Shown: piece after piece, positions 50,375 through 59,231 of the stretch | Numbering within the stretch: position 1 is the stretch's first letter | Layout: every line of letters begins with the position of its first letter | From: Nesterenkonia populi | GTDB lineage: Bacteria; Actinomycetota; Actinomycetes; Actinomycetales; Micrococcaceae | Length of the DNA stretch: 64,000 bases | Direction of reading: 5' to 3' | Assembly (NCBI RefSeq): GCF_007994735.1 | Contig: NZ_VOIL01000001.1 | Location: forward strand, 1,302,001-1,366,000 | Notes under the pieces: model-generated | Databases searched by the model: none | What the model was told of the DNA's origin: nothing | What the model saw: the letters and a program-made list of their open reading frames with translations, nothing else | Translations under genes and position numbers: made by a program

Positions 50375-51493
50375 ATGAAAATTCTAGTTATGAGCACCAA
50401 CGGGACTACCAGAGATGGGATTACCTCCTGGACAGTTCAGACTTTCGGATTGATGAATCGACGTGGTATCAACACCATCGATACTATCGCGTTTGACGAC
50501 ACACCTGGTGACCTGCTCGATGAACTTCAGATTGCCGGAATCTGTTCCCACATACTGCCCTCCCGCAGACAGAGGCCGTTCGCATACATGCGAGCTCTTC
50601 GTGCGCTAATAAAGAAAAATCAGTACGAAGTGATCCATATCAATGGGAACAGTGGAACGGTGGCCATAGAGCTCGCATGCTCTTTGGGCACGACTGCAAA
50701 GGCTCGAATAGTGCACTCGCGCAATACTCAAGGGAAGCATCCTATTATGGACCGGGTCTTGCGTCCCGCTGTGCATGCCCTGTGCACTGACCGAGCGGCC
50801 TGCGGTCGTGACGCCGGGAAGTGGCTCTTCGGGGAGAGAGACTTCACAGTACTCCCTAATGGACGAGATCTAAGCACCTATGTTTACTCGGCCACGGGCA
50901 GGGACGAAGTCCGTGCCGAACTAGGTCTCACGCCACAACACATAGCTGTCGGTCACGTCGGCAATTTCAATCCGGAGAAGAACCATAAGTTCCTAATAGA
51001 GGCATTCGCACAAGCTCGTCTGCGGAACCCCAAGTTACGGCTCTTCCTCCTTGGGGACGGAAACCTACGTTCTAGCATTGTAGAACAGGTGCAGGCTTAC
51101 GGGTTAACAGGGGACGTGACCCTTCTTGGTCGGACTCCCAGGGTTGCCGAGTATCTGACAGCATTTGACCTAGCTGTCTTGCCTTCGACGCACGAGGGAT
51201 TCCCCAATGTCGTAATAGAATCACAGCTCAGCGGCCTGCCGATACTAGTAAATTCGACCGTGACTGATGAGTGTGCCGTCACCGAACTCGTTCATTCTAT
51301 TCCTGCTAATGACCTGTCAAGGTGGGTCGAGAGAATTCAGGCCGCAGCGCCGATAGACCGAGAACCAGCTTCACGAGCTGCGCGAGAAAGACTCAAGAGC
51401 GCCGGTTACGATGCAGAAACAAGTGCTCTAAGACTTCGTGATTTATATGACAGCATTGCGGAACGGGACCGAGTACAGCCCACCAGCTCTTGA
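50375..51493 (+). CDS. Glycosyltransferase family 4 protein
   Basis: A 372-residue GT-B enzyme. N-terminal half: NGTTRDGITSWTVQTFGLMN and IHINGNSGTVAIELA. Donor-binding half: VGHVGNFNPEKNHKFLIEAF (the usual GR/NxxxxKN site), LFLLGDGNLRSSI, and the EX7E-type segment PSTHEGFPNVVIESQLSGLP. It adds a sugar from a nucleotide donor to the lipid-linked repeat unit; sugar identity cannot be read. Start ATG 50375 behind AAAGGAA. It shows more A/T-ending codons than the flagellar genes. Confidence 0.9.
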   Translation: MKILVMSTNGTTRDGITSWTVQTFGLMNRRGINTIDTIAFDDTPGDLLDELQIAGICSHILPSRRQRPFAYMRALRALIKKNQYEVIHINGNSGTVAIELACSLGTTAKARIVHSRNTQGKHPIMDRVLRPAVHALCTDRAACGRDAGKWLFGERDFTVLPNGRDLSTYVYSATGRDEVRAELGLTPQHIAVGHVGNFNPEKNHKFLIEAFAQARLRNPKLRLFLLGDGNLRSSIVEQVQAYGLTGDVTLLGRTPRVAEYLTAFDLAVLPSTHEGFPNVVIESQLSGLPILVNSTVTDECAVTELVHSIPANDLSRWVERIQAAAPIDREPASRAARERLKSAGYDAETSALRLRDLYDSIAERDRVQPTSS

Positions 51494-51595
51494 GGGAAGC
51501 AAATCCGGCGCTAAAGCTGAGGTGTAACGAAACTCTCATGTTTTACGAGTTAGTGAGCGTATTCTGGGAGTCTATCGATGATTGGAACGACATAG

Positions 51596-52675
51596 ATGCA
51601 TCATAGAGACATCATCTTCGTAAGCAACCAACTATCGAATGGTGGAGCGGCTCGAGTCTTGACGGTGCTCGCCAATGGCCTCGCCGCGAGAGGACGCCAT
51701 GTGGGCATACTCTCTTTTCATCCAGCTGCCACCGAATACTACCTTGATCACTCCGTTGTGAAGGTATATGGCCCCCAGGGGCCGAAAGCCTACTCGAAGC
51801 TAAAACAGATTCTCTGGATAAGAAGGGCCGCTAAGACAAATTCGAAGGCGGTATTTATTTCGTTTGAATACTTCATAAATATTAAGGTGTTATTTGCTTG
51901 CCTGACCCTACCGAATCGAGTGATCGCTTCTGAGCGTAACGACCCCGCAAGGGTCGGGACCGGTTTTCCCCGGGACCCTCTTAGGAAACTCCTCTATCAG
52001 ACTGCGGATCGACTAGTGTGCCAAACCGACGAAGCAGCAGGCTACTTCTCCGACAAGACTCGGAAGGCCGTGATTATGAATCCGCTGACGCCAAACTTGC
52101 CCGACCCGATAATGACGAAGCGACGAAAAACTGTCGTTAGCTTCTGTCGCCTTGAGCCTCAGAAGAACTTGGACATGCTGGTAAAGGCTTTCGCTACATT
52201 CCACATCAAGTATCCCGAGTACACACTTGAGATCTATGGTGAGGGCAGTCAACGATCTGCGTTGAGCGGACTAATTGACTCACTGGGACTGAGGGGTGTC
52301 GCACGCATCATGCGGGCCACTCAGGATATCCATGAGATCGTGCGCGACTGCTCCATGTTCGTCTTACCGTCTCATTACGAGGGATTATCAAACTCGATGA
52401 TCGAGGCCATGGCCCTCGGGTTGCCAACAATTTGTACCGATTCCCCTTGCGGAGGTGCGCGCATGGTGATCCAAGATGGACAGAATGGAATCCTTGTCCC
52501 AGTCGACGATACGTCGGGGCTCTTGCTGGCCATGGAGAGGGTGGCGGCAGACGAGACTTATGCAACAAGGATCGGGGAGGCTGCAACAGAGATACGCTCC
52601 CAATTATCCCAAGATACTATTTTATCGCAGTGGGAAGACCTGATCTTCTCAGGAGGGGGCCCCAATGGTGACTAG
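51596..52675 (+). CDS. Glycosyltransferase family 4 protein
   Basis: A 359-residue GT4 enzyme: SNQLSNGGAARVLTVLANGL at the N terminus (NxGGAER-type acceptor loop), ASERNDPAR, VSFCRLEPQKNLDMLVKAFA, LEIYGEGSQRSAL, LPSHYEGLSNSMIEAMALGL (EX7E) and TDSPCGGARMVI. Motifs match GalNAc/GlcNAc transferases such as PglA/PglJ types, but the sugar is not certain. It starts 102 bp after the preceding transferase. The start codon has only a weak ribosome binding site. Confidence 0.9.
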   Translation: MHHRDIIFVSNQLSNGGAARVLTVLANGLAARGRHVGILSFHPAATEYYLDHSVVKVYGPQGPKAYSKLKQILWIRRAAKTNSKAVFISFEYFINIKVLFACLTLPNRVIASERNDPARVGTGFPRDPLRKLLYQTADRLVCQTDEAAGYFSDKTRKAVIMNPLTPNLPDPIMTKRRKTVVSFCRLEPQKNLDMLVKAFATFHIKYPEYTLEIYGEGSQRSALSGLIDSLGLRGVARIMRATQDIHEIVRDCSMFVLPSHYEGLSNSMIEAMALGLPTICTDSPCGGARMVIQDGQNGILVPVDDTSGLLLAMERVAADETYATRIGEAATEIRSQLSQDTILSQWEDLIFSGGGPNGD

Positions 52676-52776
52676 GTCGCGTATTTCTAGTGAGGGATGG
52701 GGCGTGGCGCTCGTACCGTTTGAATATTGTTCAATCGAGTGTTTGCCGGGTGCAGGAGGATTAATTCGAATGGACG

Positions 52777-54033
52777 GTGGTCGCTGAAATGGCGAGTCAG
52801 GGCTTTCCTGCGCGTGACAGCCTGTTATCCATACGGGCTGGAGATATCGCAGTAGTCGTCTACCTGCTCTCCACAATCGTTGCGACCGATGGCTCTCTCT
52901 TAGCTCAGTCGAGTAGAATACTCTTGGTTTTCATTGCGGGCCTCGAATTCATAGTTAGACCACGGGTTCCGTTTCAGCTGGTGATTTGGCAGTTCGCCTT
53001 CGTTGGCTATGTCGTTGCTTCGGTGTTTTGGGCCTTTTCAGAGGAGCATGCCGCGACAATGGCACAAACTGTCGCGGTAAATGGTTTGTGTGTGGTCGCT
53101 CTAGCCTCCTTGCTCTTTAGAGATCCGGCGAGGCTTCGGCTAGCAGTTGTATGCATTATGTTCGCTCCGACTTTGTTAATGCTGAGGGTTGCAATTGCTG
53201 ACGGCTTGTCGATCTTTTTTACTGTGCGGGGCACTGACGTTGCGAATGCGAATTTCGTTGGGCAGTCGGCAGCCTATGCCTTTGGTTTGGCATATCTATG
53301 CTGGTCACAATGGACGCTGGTTCCAAGGTCGCTCGCAGCCCTTTTATTGATTTCAAACGTATCTGTTGTATTACTCTCCGGATCGCGTAAGGCACTTCTC
53401 ATGGTGGTCTTGGTCATCCTACTATTTACGGTACTCCACAACGCTAAAACAGGCATGCCGCGATCGATGAGAATTGGCGGGTTGGGATTGGTCTGCTTTG
53501 CTGCATACCTGGCGCTGATTAACATCCCGATGCTCTATTCCTTTGTCGGGCAAAGGTTAGAGACGATGGTTAATGGAGTCCTTGGACGTTCAGGCGAGGT
53601 AGATGCAAGTACAGAGACCCGGGTAGGCCTCATTGAGCGGGGCCTCGATTGGTTTCAAGCGGCACCTTGGTTTGGGCACGGTGGAGAAAACTTTAGAGCC
53701 CTAATGGAGGCGTATTTCCCCACGCAGACGGCCTACCACGCGCATAATAACTTCATAGAGGTTCTCGTGAGTTACGGGATAGGAGGTTTCATCCTCTTCT
53801 ACTGGATCTATGTGGCGATAGTAGTGAGTGGGCTTAAGCACATCAACTCGTTGCAACCTCTTCAGGTCATGCTTTTGTCGCTAGTACTCACGCAGTTGGT
53901 GATTGAGTATGGTCAAACCACTTATTATAGTAGATTTTATGTTGCCTTTATTGCTGTTTCTTGGGTCGCCTTGTGTTCCTGGACGCTTCAAGACGAAGAT
54001 GCTTTAACCGAAGCCAGACGAGTCCGGAGATAA
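52777..54033 (+). CDS. O-antigen ligase/polymerase-like membrane protein (Wzy type)
   Basis: A 418-residue protein with about eleven membrane segments and a large extracytoplasmic loop near 270-320 (FQAAPWFGHGGENFRALMEA, TAYHAHNNFIEVLVSYGIGG), the pattern of the Wzy_C/WaaL family, including the conserved His in HNNF. It polymerises lipid-linked repeat units on the outer membrane face. GTG 52777 is the first start after an in-frame stop; ATG 52789 is possible. The only good ribosome binding site (AGGAGGA, 52753-52759) is rather far. The 3' end overlaps the convergent gene by 46 bp. Confidence 0.82.
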   Translation: MVAEMASQGFPARDSLLSIRAGDIAVVVYLLSTIVATDGSLLAQSSRILLVFIAGLEFIVRPRVPFQLVIWQFAFVGYVVASVFWAFSEEHAATMAQTVAVNGLCVVALASLLFRDPARLRLAVVCIMFAPTLLMLRVAIADGLSIFFTVRGTDVANANFVGQSAAYAFGLAYLCWSQWTLVPRSLAALLLISNVSVVLLSGSRKALLMVVLVILLFTVLHNAKTGMPRSMRIGGLGLVCFAAYLALINIPMLYSFVGQRLETMVNGVLGRSGEVDASTETRVGLIERGLDWFQAAPWFGHGGENFRALMEAYFPTQTAYHAHNNFIEVLVSYGIGGFILFYWIYVAIVVSGLKHINSLQPLQVMLLSLVLTQLVIEYGQTTYYSRFYVAFIAVSWVALCSWTLQDEDALTEARRVRR

Positions 54034-55202
54034 GGTTTCAGGACGATGAGGAAGTTCTGAATCAAATCGAGGGGCTTATAATGGCGTGGCTGGGCAACTG
54101 AGTAAAGGGCGAGATATGACGGTACCGCACTACGGATGTTGTACGCCGCTGCGACTGCCCTGGCGCCGGAGCGGTCGTCGTTATGAATGGCCCTCGCAAT
54201 ATCGTCAATTGAGCATTGATCTGCTCTCGGAAGCTCGGATCGCTCAGAGAAGTTCCGTCGTCCGAGTTTCCGCCAATTTTGGTTAGTAACTAAAACTGGA
54301 AGCTCGGAATTATTTAGCATGGCTAGTACGATTCTATCTGCGAGCGCTGCTTCAATGAGACTGCGCCCAGTCCCCACCACGATAGTGGCCAGAGACAGGA
54401 GTTCGGAAGCATTTCGTGTGAAGTGGGGGTCGGTCAAAATGAGAGCATCTGTCCCTGAGATCTCTCGCAATTCCCGGTATGTTTCCTCGTCCTGAACGGT
54501 TCCAATGATCAACGCGACGGCATCATGGCCCTCGTTCTTTAGTCGCCTGGCGAGCGCTACCGTCTGGACCGCTGATCTCCTGTAGAATAGTCCGATTCTG
54601 CATATGCGCATGACGACGAGGCGCTGTTCTATAAGCTCCTTCAGCTCAGCAGTTCTACTCATGTCGGTAATCGGGGCTGAACCGCGCTGAGGAATTAGAT
54701 GTAAACGTGATCTAGATAACTTTCGAGACTCACTGTAGTGTGTCTTGTTCTCCTCGCTAAAGAAGACGATGTCCGGCGCAAAGGGATAATAGGACTTAGG
54801 GTTTGGTCCGCCAGGCTTAGTGTAGTAGGACTTAGCCCCGCGTCTTGCTGCGATGACGCGGCCAATAAAGTGAGCCTTGTCGTCAAACGAGTGGACATGG
54901 CTTGGCTGGAGGCTCTTGCTGAGTGCGAGAGCACGTCGGAGGGCCCCGAGGATTCCGTGCTGCTTCACGTTAATGAAGTGAATGTCCGTGGTGGTGTCTT
55001 GCAGAGCTTCGGGGAAGACGTCTCCGATGGCTAGTACATTGATCTGAGTGTCGCCCCATTCATCGTTGAGCGTTCGAACCGTTTCGCGCAGGCTGTAGTA
55101 GTGGCCACCGTGTCCGGTGTTGACCGATGAATAACAGGAGATAAGGTAGAGGATTGACCGCGGAGGATTGACTCGCGGGTCACGTTCGTGTGTTGCTTCC
55201 AT
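53988..55202 (-). CDS. Glycosyltransferase-like protein
   Basis: A protein of about 404 residues, weakly similar to GT-B glycosyltransferases: an N-terminal glycine-rich acceptor loop (SCYSSVNTGHGGHYYSLRET), VHSFDDKAHFIGRVIAARRG, YTKPGGPNPKSYYPFAPDIV, a donor half with MRICRIGLFYRRSAVQTVAL, VALIIGTVQDEETY, and SLATIVVGTGRSLIEAALAD in place of a clear EX7E motif. ATG 55202 is chosen (GGGAG upstream, domain starts soon after); the longer frame to 55256 adds unconserved residues. Convergent with the polymerase gene, overlapping by 46 bp. The motif that usually holds the sugar nucleotide is diverged, so activity is less certain. Confidence 0.72.
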   Translation of the reverse strand: MEATHERDPRVNPPRSILYLISCYSSVNTGHGGHYYSLRETVRTLNDEWGDTQINVLAIGDVFPEALQDTTTDIHFINVKQHGILGALRRALALSKSLQPSHVHSFDDKAHFIGRVIAARRGAKSYYTKPGGPNPKSYYPFAPDIVFFSEENKTHYSESRKLSRSRLHLIPQRGSAPITDMSRTAELKELIEQRLVVMRICRIGLFYRRSAVQTVALARRLKNEGHDAVALIIGTVQDEETYRELREISGTDALILTDPHFTRNASELLSLATIVVGTGRSLIEAALADRIVLAMLNNSELPVLVTNQNWRKLGRRNFSERSELPRADQCSIDDIARAIHNDDRSGARAVAAAYNIRSAVPSYLALYSVAQPRHYKPLDLIQNFLIVLKPYLRTRLASVKASSS

Positions 55203-55443
55203 GCTAGTCAACTCCCTGTGATGTGTGCGGATCGATGGCGCCAGAGGTATCACCATGCAGAGATCGAGTTTGGGGCGGTTCTCGTATTTGCTCTTTACGT
55301 CTTGACTCTATTCGGCGTAGGAGTCCAATCAAGGGCCTCCATTCTCTCAGGCCTTTCGTTGGGGCTATTATTCCATCGGTGCCGCCCTTTAGTCGCACGT
55401 ATGGTGGGTCAACGAGGGGAGAACCGTCCACTGTAGTCGCAAC
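55203..55443. other. 241-bp gap between two minus-strand genes
   Basis: No gene is firmly supported. An open plus-strand frame ends here (to 55436) whose last 50 codons are hydrophobic (IEFGAVLVFALYVLTLFGVG), and it could be a remnant of a membrane protein. It lacks a ribosome binding site and faces against both neighbours. The gap probably contains the promoter of the downstream glycosyltransferase gene. Confidence 0.35.
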
Positions 55444-56910
55444 TCAAGACTCGTTAGTCTTAGTCGGCGGGCGCAGAGTATGCAGAATGAATGAAACTTC
55501 AGATCTCGTGCGCTTTGATACCGCCAGGCTCGTCAGAAGGACAACGCCCGCCGCCGTTAGCCCCAGAAGGAGGAGGGGCAGGCTAGGCAGCGGGACGAAA
55601 GTCGCGGTCAGATACGCAGCTAGACCGGCAGGCGCTCCTACGAAGGTCACGATGCGGAATGCTCGTGTTAGCAGAGGACCGGTCTTGACGCCGGTATTGC
55701 GCCCGGCCCAGAGCATCGAGAACACCCAGAAGATTGCATAACCGAATACACTTCCGACCGCGATGCCGGTCGCTCCCCAAGGGATTCCGCAGCAAATCGC
55801 GAGGATGATGATCGGTTGACCGATTAAGTAGCTCATGAAGAGAGAGCGAGATGACCCTTTGGCAACTTGTAACCAAATGGCTATCTGCTGGATTGCGCGG
55901 AAGACGGAGCTGATGGCGAGGATCGCGAACAGTGGTGCTGCCTGGGCCCATTCTGGCCCTAGGAGCACGTCGATAATTGGGCCTGCGAGGCCGGCTGCAA
56001 TGCAGAGTACGGTCGCCGTGACGTAACACGCGACTAGTTGTGCCGAGCGGATTCCTCGTTCGAATCGTTGCTCGTCATCCGCAACCCGTGCGAGCACTGG
56101 AAGTGCAACCTTAGTCATAGGTGAATTGATTTGATTCACAGGCGTCACCGACAGTCGGAACGCTCTGTCATACAAACCAAGTGTTGTTGGACCCCAAAAG
56201 CGACCAATTATTATGCTGTCAACGTTTCTAGTCATGTATCCAAGTATTTGGCTTCCGAGAAAACCCAGCCCGAAAGATATTAAATCCCGCATCCCTTCTG
56301 TTTTTCTCGGTAAACCTGGAAACCATTTGGCGAGAGTTGTACTGCACAGTAGGTTTGCCAGTGGTCCTGTGAGCTGCAGCACTATCAATGCTGCAAGCGA
56401 ATGTCCCGCAGCAGCGACTGGGATAGCTGCTGCCAGAGCCACTATTGGTGGCAGAACATCACACACGGCGAGTGCTCGAAACCTCAACTGTTGACTGATG
56501 GCAACCCTGAACTGCACAGTGACTCCGCTTACCAGATACGCTAATGAGATCCACTGAACGAGAATGACTAGGTCATGCTGTCCGTAAAACGCCGCGATGG
56601 GCCAAGACAGAAGGAAGATAACCAGTGTTAACCCGGTTCCGGAGGCAGTATTCAGCCAGAAGAGATTTGACCTTTGCTGCGATGTGAGGTTTGCGCTTCG
56701 GAGCGCCGCCGTGGAGAGGCCGAAATCTCTGAGTATCTCCGCAATTCCAGTGAACGCAACGGCCATGGCTAGTAGCCCATATGACTCGGGGGAGATTAAA
56801 CGAGCGAGGATCGAAACCTGCAGGATCTGAATCATGATGCGCGCAATCTGTGCGCCCATCGTGATCGTACCTCCGTGGGCTGCGGTCGCTGAGAGGCTCT
56901 TTTGCGCCAT
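55444..56910 (-). CDS. Polysaccharide flippase (Wzx/MATE-like oligosaccharide transporter)
   Basis: A 488-residue membrane protein with about 12-14 helices. The N-terminal pattern (QILQVSILARLISPESYGLL, GIAEILRDFGLSTAALRSAN) and repeated loops are typical of the lipopolysaccharide biosynthesis/Wzx family within the MOP superfamily. It moves undecaprenyl-linked repeat units across the membrane for the Wzy-like polymerase encoded opposite. ATG 56910 overlaps the stop of the murB remnant (TAATG), so it may depend on translation of that fragment. Confidence 0.9.
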   Translation of the reverse strand: MAQKSLSATAAHGGTITMGAQIARIMIQILQVSILARLISPESYGLLAMAVAFTGIAEILRDFGLSTAALRSANLTSQQRSNLFWLNTASGTGLTLVIFLLSWPIAAFYGQHDLVILVQWISLAYLVSGVTVQFRVAISQQLRFRALAVCDVLPPIVALAAAIPVAAAGHSLAALIVLQLTGPLANLLCSTTLAKWFPGLPRKTEGMRDLISFGLGFLGSQILGYMTRNVDSIIIGRFWGPTTLGLYDRAFRLSVTPVNQINSPMTKVALPVLARVADDEQRFERGIRSAQLVACYVTATVLCIAAGLAGPIIDVLLGPEWAQAAPLFAILAISSVFRAIQQIAIWLQVAKGSSRSLFMSYLIGQPIIILAICCGIPWGATGIAVGSVFGYAIFWVFSMLWAGRNTGVKTGPLLTRAFRIVTFVGAPAGLAAYLTATFVPLPSLPLLLLGLTAAGVVLLTSLAVSKRTRSEVSFILHTLRPPTKTNES

Positions 56911-57251
56911 TACAGGAGGCCTAGCTTTGGGGGGGCGGCCGTAGGCAGAGCACGGTGGTCAACCTGCTGTTGGGCAGGTGTAAGCAGTGCATCTGCGTTG
57001 CCGTAGCGCGCCTCAGCGGCCTTCGTGAAGCCTGTCCGAGTAAGCCCTATCTTGCGGCCAAGGTCAATTAGCTCCTGGATATCCTCAGAAGGGGGCGAAC
57101 CGATTTCGGTTATGAAGTTTGCAAGCGCAGGCAAAACCTGGCCTCGACCCACCTGCGTGCCCTTGGGTTCTGCTTCACTGGGCCGACCGAGAGGTTCCAT
57201 GATCGAGTACCTGTCAGGTTCGGGGCGAAATCGAGATCCGCAGTAATCGCT
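56910..57251 (-). pseudogene. C-terminal remnant of a murB-like gene
   Basis: An open frame whose residues line up with the C-terminal half of the MurB paralog at 46177-47235: YCGSRF with CGSTF, PDRYS with PAMYS, GQVLPALANFI with AQVSPQHANFI, and RTGFTKAAEARY with RTGFVMDSEARY. The FAD-binding N-terminal domain is absent; the preceding DNA is the end of the epimerase gene. Key segments (AGFKG, the His of HANF) are lost. It appears to be the tail of a second, deleted murB-like gene. It overlaps the wzx start (TAATG) and may survive because it couples translation. Confidence 0.65.
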
Positions 57252-57306
57252 ACGTACACGGGGGGCTTTTTGGATAGGTCTAGTGTGGGCAAGAAGAAAC
57301 ACTTGG

Positions 57307-58281
57307 CTAGCTGGCAAATCGAGTTTTGTCGGGCGCGAGTTCTTCGCCAGCCGCCCAGCGCAGCTGGGCTTCTAGGCCCTCCTGCAGAGAAGTCTTGGGC
57401 ACCCAGCCAGTGATTTTCCGTAGTAAACTTCCGTCGCCGCCGGTACGCTTAACATCTCCTGCGACTTTCTCGGCGTAGATGATATGCGGTTCACGGCCAG
57501 CGGCCTCGCTCAGGAGCTGCAACGTCTCATTTACTGAGGTGAACCCGCCTCCAGCCACGTTCATGACGATTCCAGGCTCTAAGCCCTGTTCCGCAACCAG
57601 AATATTTGCCTCCACTACGTCGTCAATGTAAGTGAAGTCGCGAACCTGGGTGCCATCGCCGTATACATGGATTGGTTGACCACTCAGGATCGCGCGAGAA
57701 AAGCGTGTGAATGCCATGTCTGGACGTTGTCCCGGGCCGTAAACGGTGAAGTAACGGAGAGAGACCGTCGGCAGATTGAACTGGGTTCCGTAAAGGCTCC
57801 ACAGATGCTCAGCGGCGAGTTTGGTAACACCGTAGGGGCTTCGGGGACGTGGTAGGACAGCCTCATCTGTGGGGTGGACTTCAGCGTCGCCGTATACGGA
57901 GGAGGAAGACGCGTAGACCATACGGCTGATGGTAGGACTATGCCGCGCTGCCTCGAGCAGGCGCTGTGTTACCTGGATGTTGGCCTGGATATAGTTCCCG
58001 AAGTCTTCACCCCAGGAATTGCGCACGCCAGGTTGTCCAGCTTGATGGAAAACCCAGTCGACATCCTCCAGCAAGGGGATTAGCGGCAGAGAGCCTAAGT
58101 CTTCCTCGATGAATGTGAACCGTTCATGATCTATCACCCGTTGCAAGTTGCGAACTTTGTGCTGGGTGTCGTAATAGTCACTGATTGAGTCAATGCCAAC
58201 TACTTCGTGACCGTCGTTTACGAGACGCCGGGATAGATGGCTGCCTACGAAGCCGGCAGCCCCTGTGACGAGTGCTTTCAA
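57307..58281 (-). CDS. NAD-dependent nucleotide-sugar epimerase/dehydratase
   Basis: A 324-residue extended short-chain dehydrogenase: NAD-binding GAAGFVGSHL at residues 8-17, catalytic YGVTK near 146-150 with Ser in ASSSSVYGD, and YFTVYGPGQRPDMAFTRFSR, which is characteristic of UDP-glucuronate/UDP-glucose 4-epimerases. It supplies a nucleotide sugar for the polymer, plausibly UDP-GalA or UDP-Gal. TTG 58281 is chosen: a run of six G lies 6 bases upstream on the minus strand and the Rossmann fold starts at once. The 75 residues of the longer open frame upstream are unconserved. Confidence 0.88.
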   Translation of the reverse strand: MKALVTGAAGFVGSHLSRRLVNDGHEVVGIDSISDYYDTQHKVRNLQRVIDHERFTFIEEDLGSLPLIPLLEDVDWVFHQAGQPGVRNSWGEDFGNYIQANIQVTQRLLEAARHSPTISRMVYASSSSVYGDAEVHPTDEAVLPRPRSPYGVTKLAAEHLWSLYGTQFNLPTVSLRYFTVYGPGQRPDMAFTRFSRAILSGQPIHVYGDGTQVRDFTYIDDVVEANILVAEQGLEPGIVMNVAGGGFTSVNETLQLLSEAAGREPHIIYAEKVAGDVKRTGGDGSLLRKITGWVPKTSLQEGLEAQLRWAAGEELAPDKTRFAS

Positions 58282-58400
58282 GTTCGCCCCCCTGTAATGG
58301 AACGTGCATTTACTGGTCAAATCGTATCTGACCATGCAGGCTGATGGGGCCGCCGCAGGGATATGTGGCAATTTGACGTGGAGCGCCCCGGCCTGGTGAA

Positions 58401-58427
58401 GACTCCCAAACCAAGAAAATGGGAGTC
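58401..58427. repeat. Inverted repeat in the epimerase leader
   Basis: GACTCCCA (58401-58408) and TGGGAGTC (58420-58427), perfect 8-bp arms with an 11-base loop, 120 bp upstream of the epimerase start on the opposite side of the longer hairpin at 58462-58514. It could be an operator or an attenuator; the 295-bp divergent gap has no gene. Confidence 0.45.
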
Positions 58428-58461
58428 GTTGTGCCAGCGCCACGGAAGTACAGTGATCGAT

Positions 58462-58514
58462 GGGGGCTGATGCAGGGACAGGTGACATCTTGACCTGTTC
58501 CTGCATCAGCCCCC
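58462..58514. terminator. Long 22-bp inverted repeat between divergent genes
   Basis: Left arm 58462-58483 and right arm 58493-58514 pair over 22 positions with one mismatch (C against T), around a 9-base loop, and the plus strand continues GTTTGTTTC after the Cs. It looks like a strong terminator for plus-strand transcription, yet no plus-strand gene precedes it closely; both flanking genes point away from it. It may insulate the polysaccharide locus, stop antisense transcription, or mark an old recombination boundary. Confidence 0.55.
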
Positions 58515-58576
58515 CGTTTGTTTCTCCGATCTAGCTTCAAGCACTGCGCACGGTGGCAACCTCGTAGGGTTTGAGT

Positions 58577-59179
58577 ATGAAAAGCACTCGACGACGCAGG
58601 GGTTGGCGTCTCTTGGGATTCGGCGTCGTGATCAGTGCGTCGATCGTGACAGCACTCTTCGTCCTCAGCCTATGGTGGACATTCTGGCCGCCCCAGGACG
58701 CCCCTGAGCACGTCGAAGCCGATGCTCTGCTTGTACTAGGGCCCCACGGAGCCCGAATGGCAGACGCGGACAAATTCATGGATGTCGGCCTCGCCGAGAC
58801 TCTCGTCATCGCCACCTCAGGAGAATGCGAAGATGAAGCCGCCTACCGCGTCGTCTGTTTCCGCCCCGACCCGTACACCACTCAAGGCGAGGCCATCTTC
58901 CTACGAGACATGGCTGAAGAGCACGACTGGGACTCTGCGGCGGTGATGACTGTGGACCACCATGTCACCCGCAGCCGACTGCACATGAACCGCTGTTTCG
59001 ACGGAGACCTCTACATGATCGGCGTCGAAGCAGAGGGCCTCTGGGGCAGCTGGTGGCGCACCTACCTTTACCAGAACACAGGACTAGCACATGCGCTCAT
59101 CTCCCCAGGCTGCGAAAGCGAACCCCCAGGCTGGCTTGAAGACCTCCGCGAACGGGCCAAAGACATCGTCCGCACCTGA
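58577..59179 (+). CDS. YdcF/SanA (DUF218) family protein
   Basis: A 200-residue protein with an N-terminal membrane helix (about 12-33) and an extracytoplasmic DUF218 domain: DALLVLGPHGARMADADKFM, LVIATSGE, TTQGEAIFLRDMAEEHDWDS and VMTVDHHVTRSRLHMNRCF (normally TSxxHxxRA). Family members are linked to envelope integrity and vancomycin tolerance (SanA), but their reaction is not known. ATG 58577. It stands alone between the polysaccharide locus and the convergent rpe gene. Confidence 0.85.
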   Translation: MKSTRRRRGWRLLGFGVVISASIVTALFVLSLWWTFWPPQDAPEHVEADALLVLGPHGARMADADKFMDVGLAETLVIATSGECEDEAAYRVVCFRPDPYTTQGEAIFLRDMAEEHDWDSAAVMTVDHHVTRSRLHMNRCFDGDLYMIGVEAEGLWGSWWRTYLYQNTGLAHALISPGCESEPPGWLEDLRERAKDIVRT

Positions 59180-59231
59180 GGTGGGACCAGCACAGCACCT
59201 CACGCCAGCGGCCACCGGGAGTACGCGAGAA

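Noticed and set aside
55218..55436. Small plus-strand membrane protein gene in the gap before wzx
   Set aside because: No ribosome binding site, direction opposite to both neighbours, and no recognisable family; kept only as a possible remnant.
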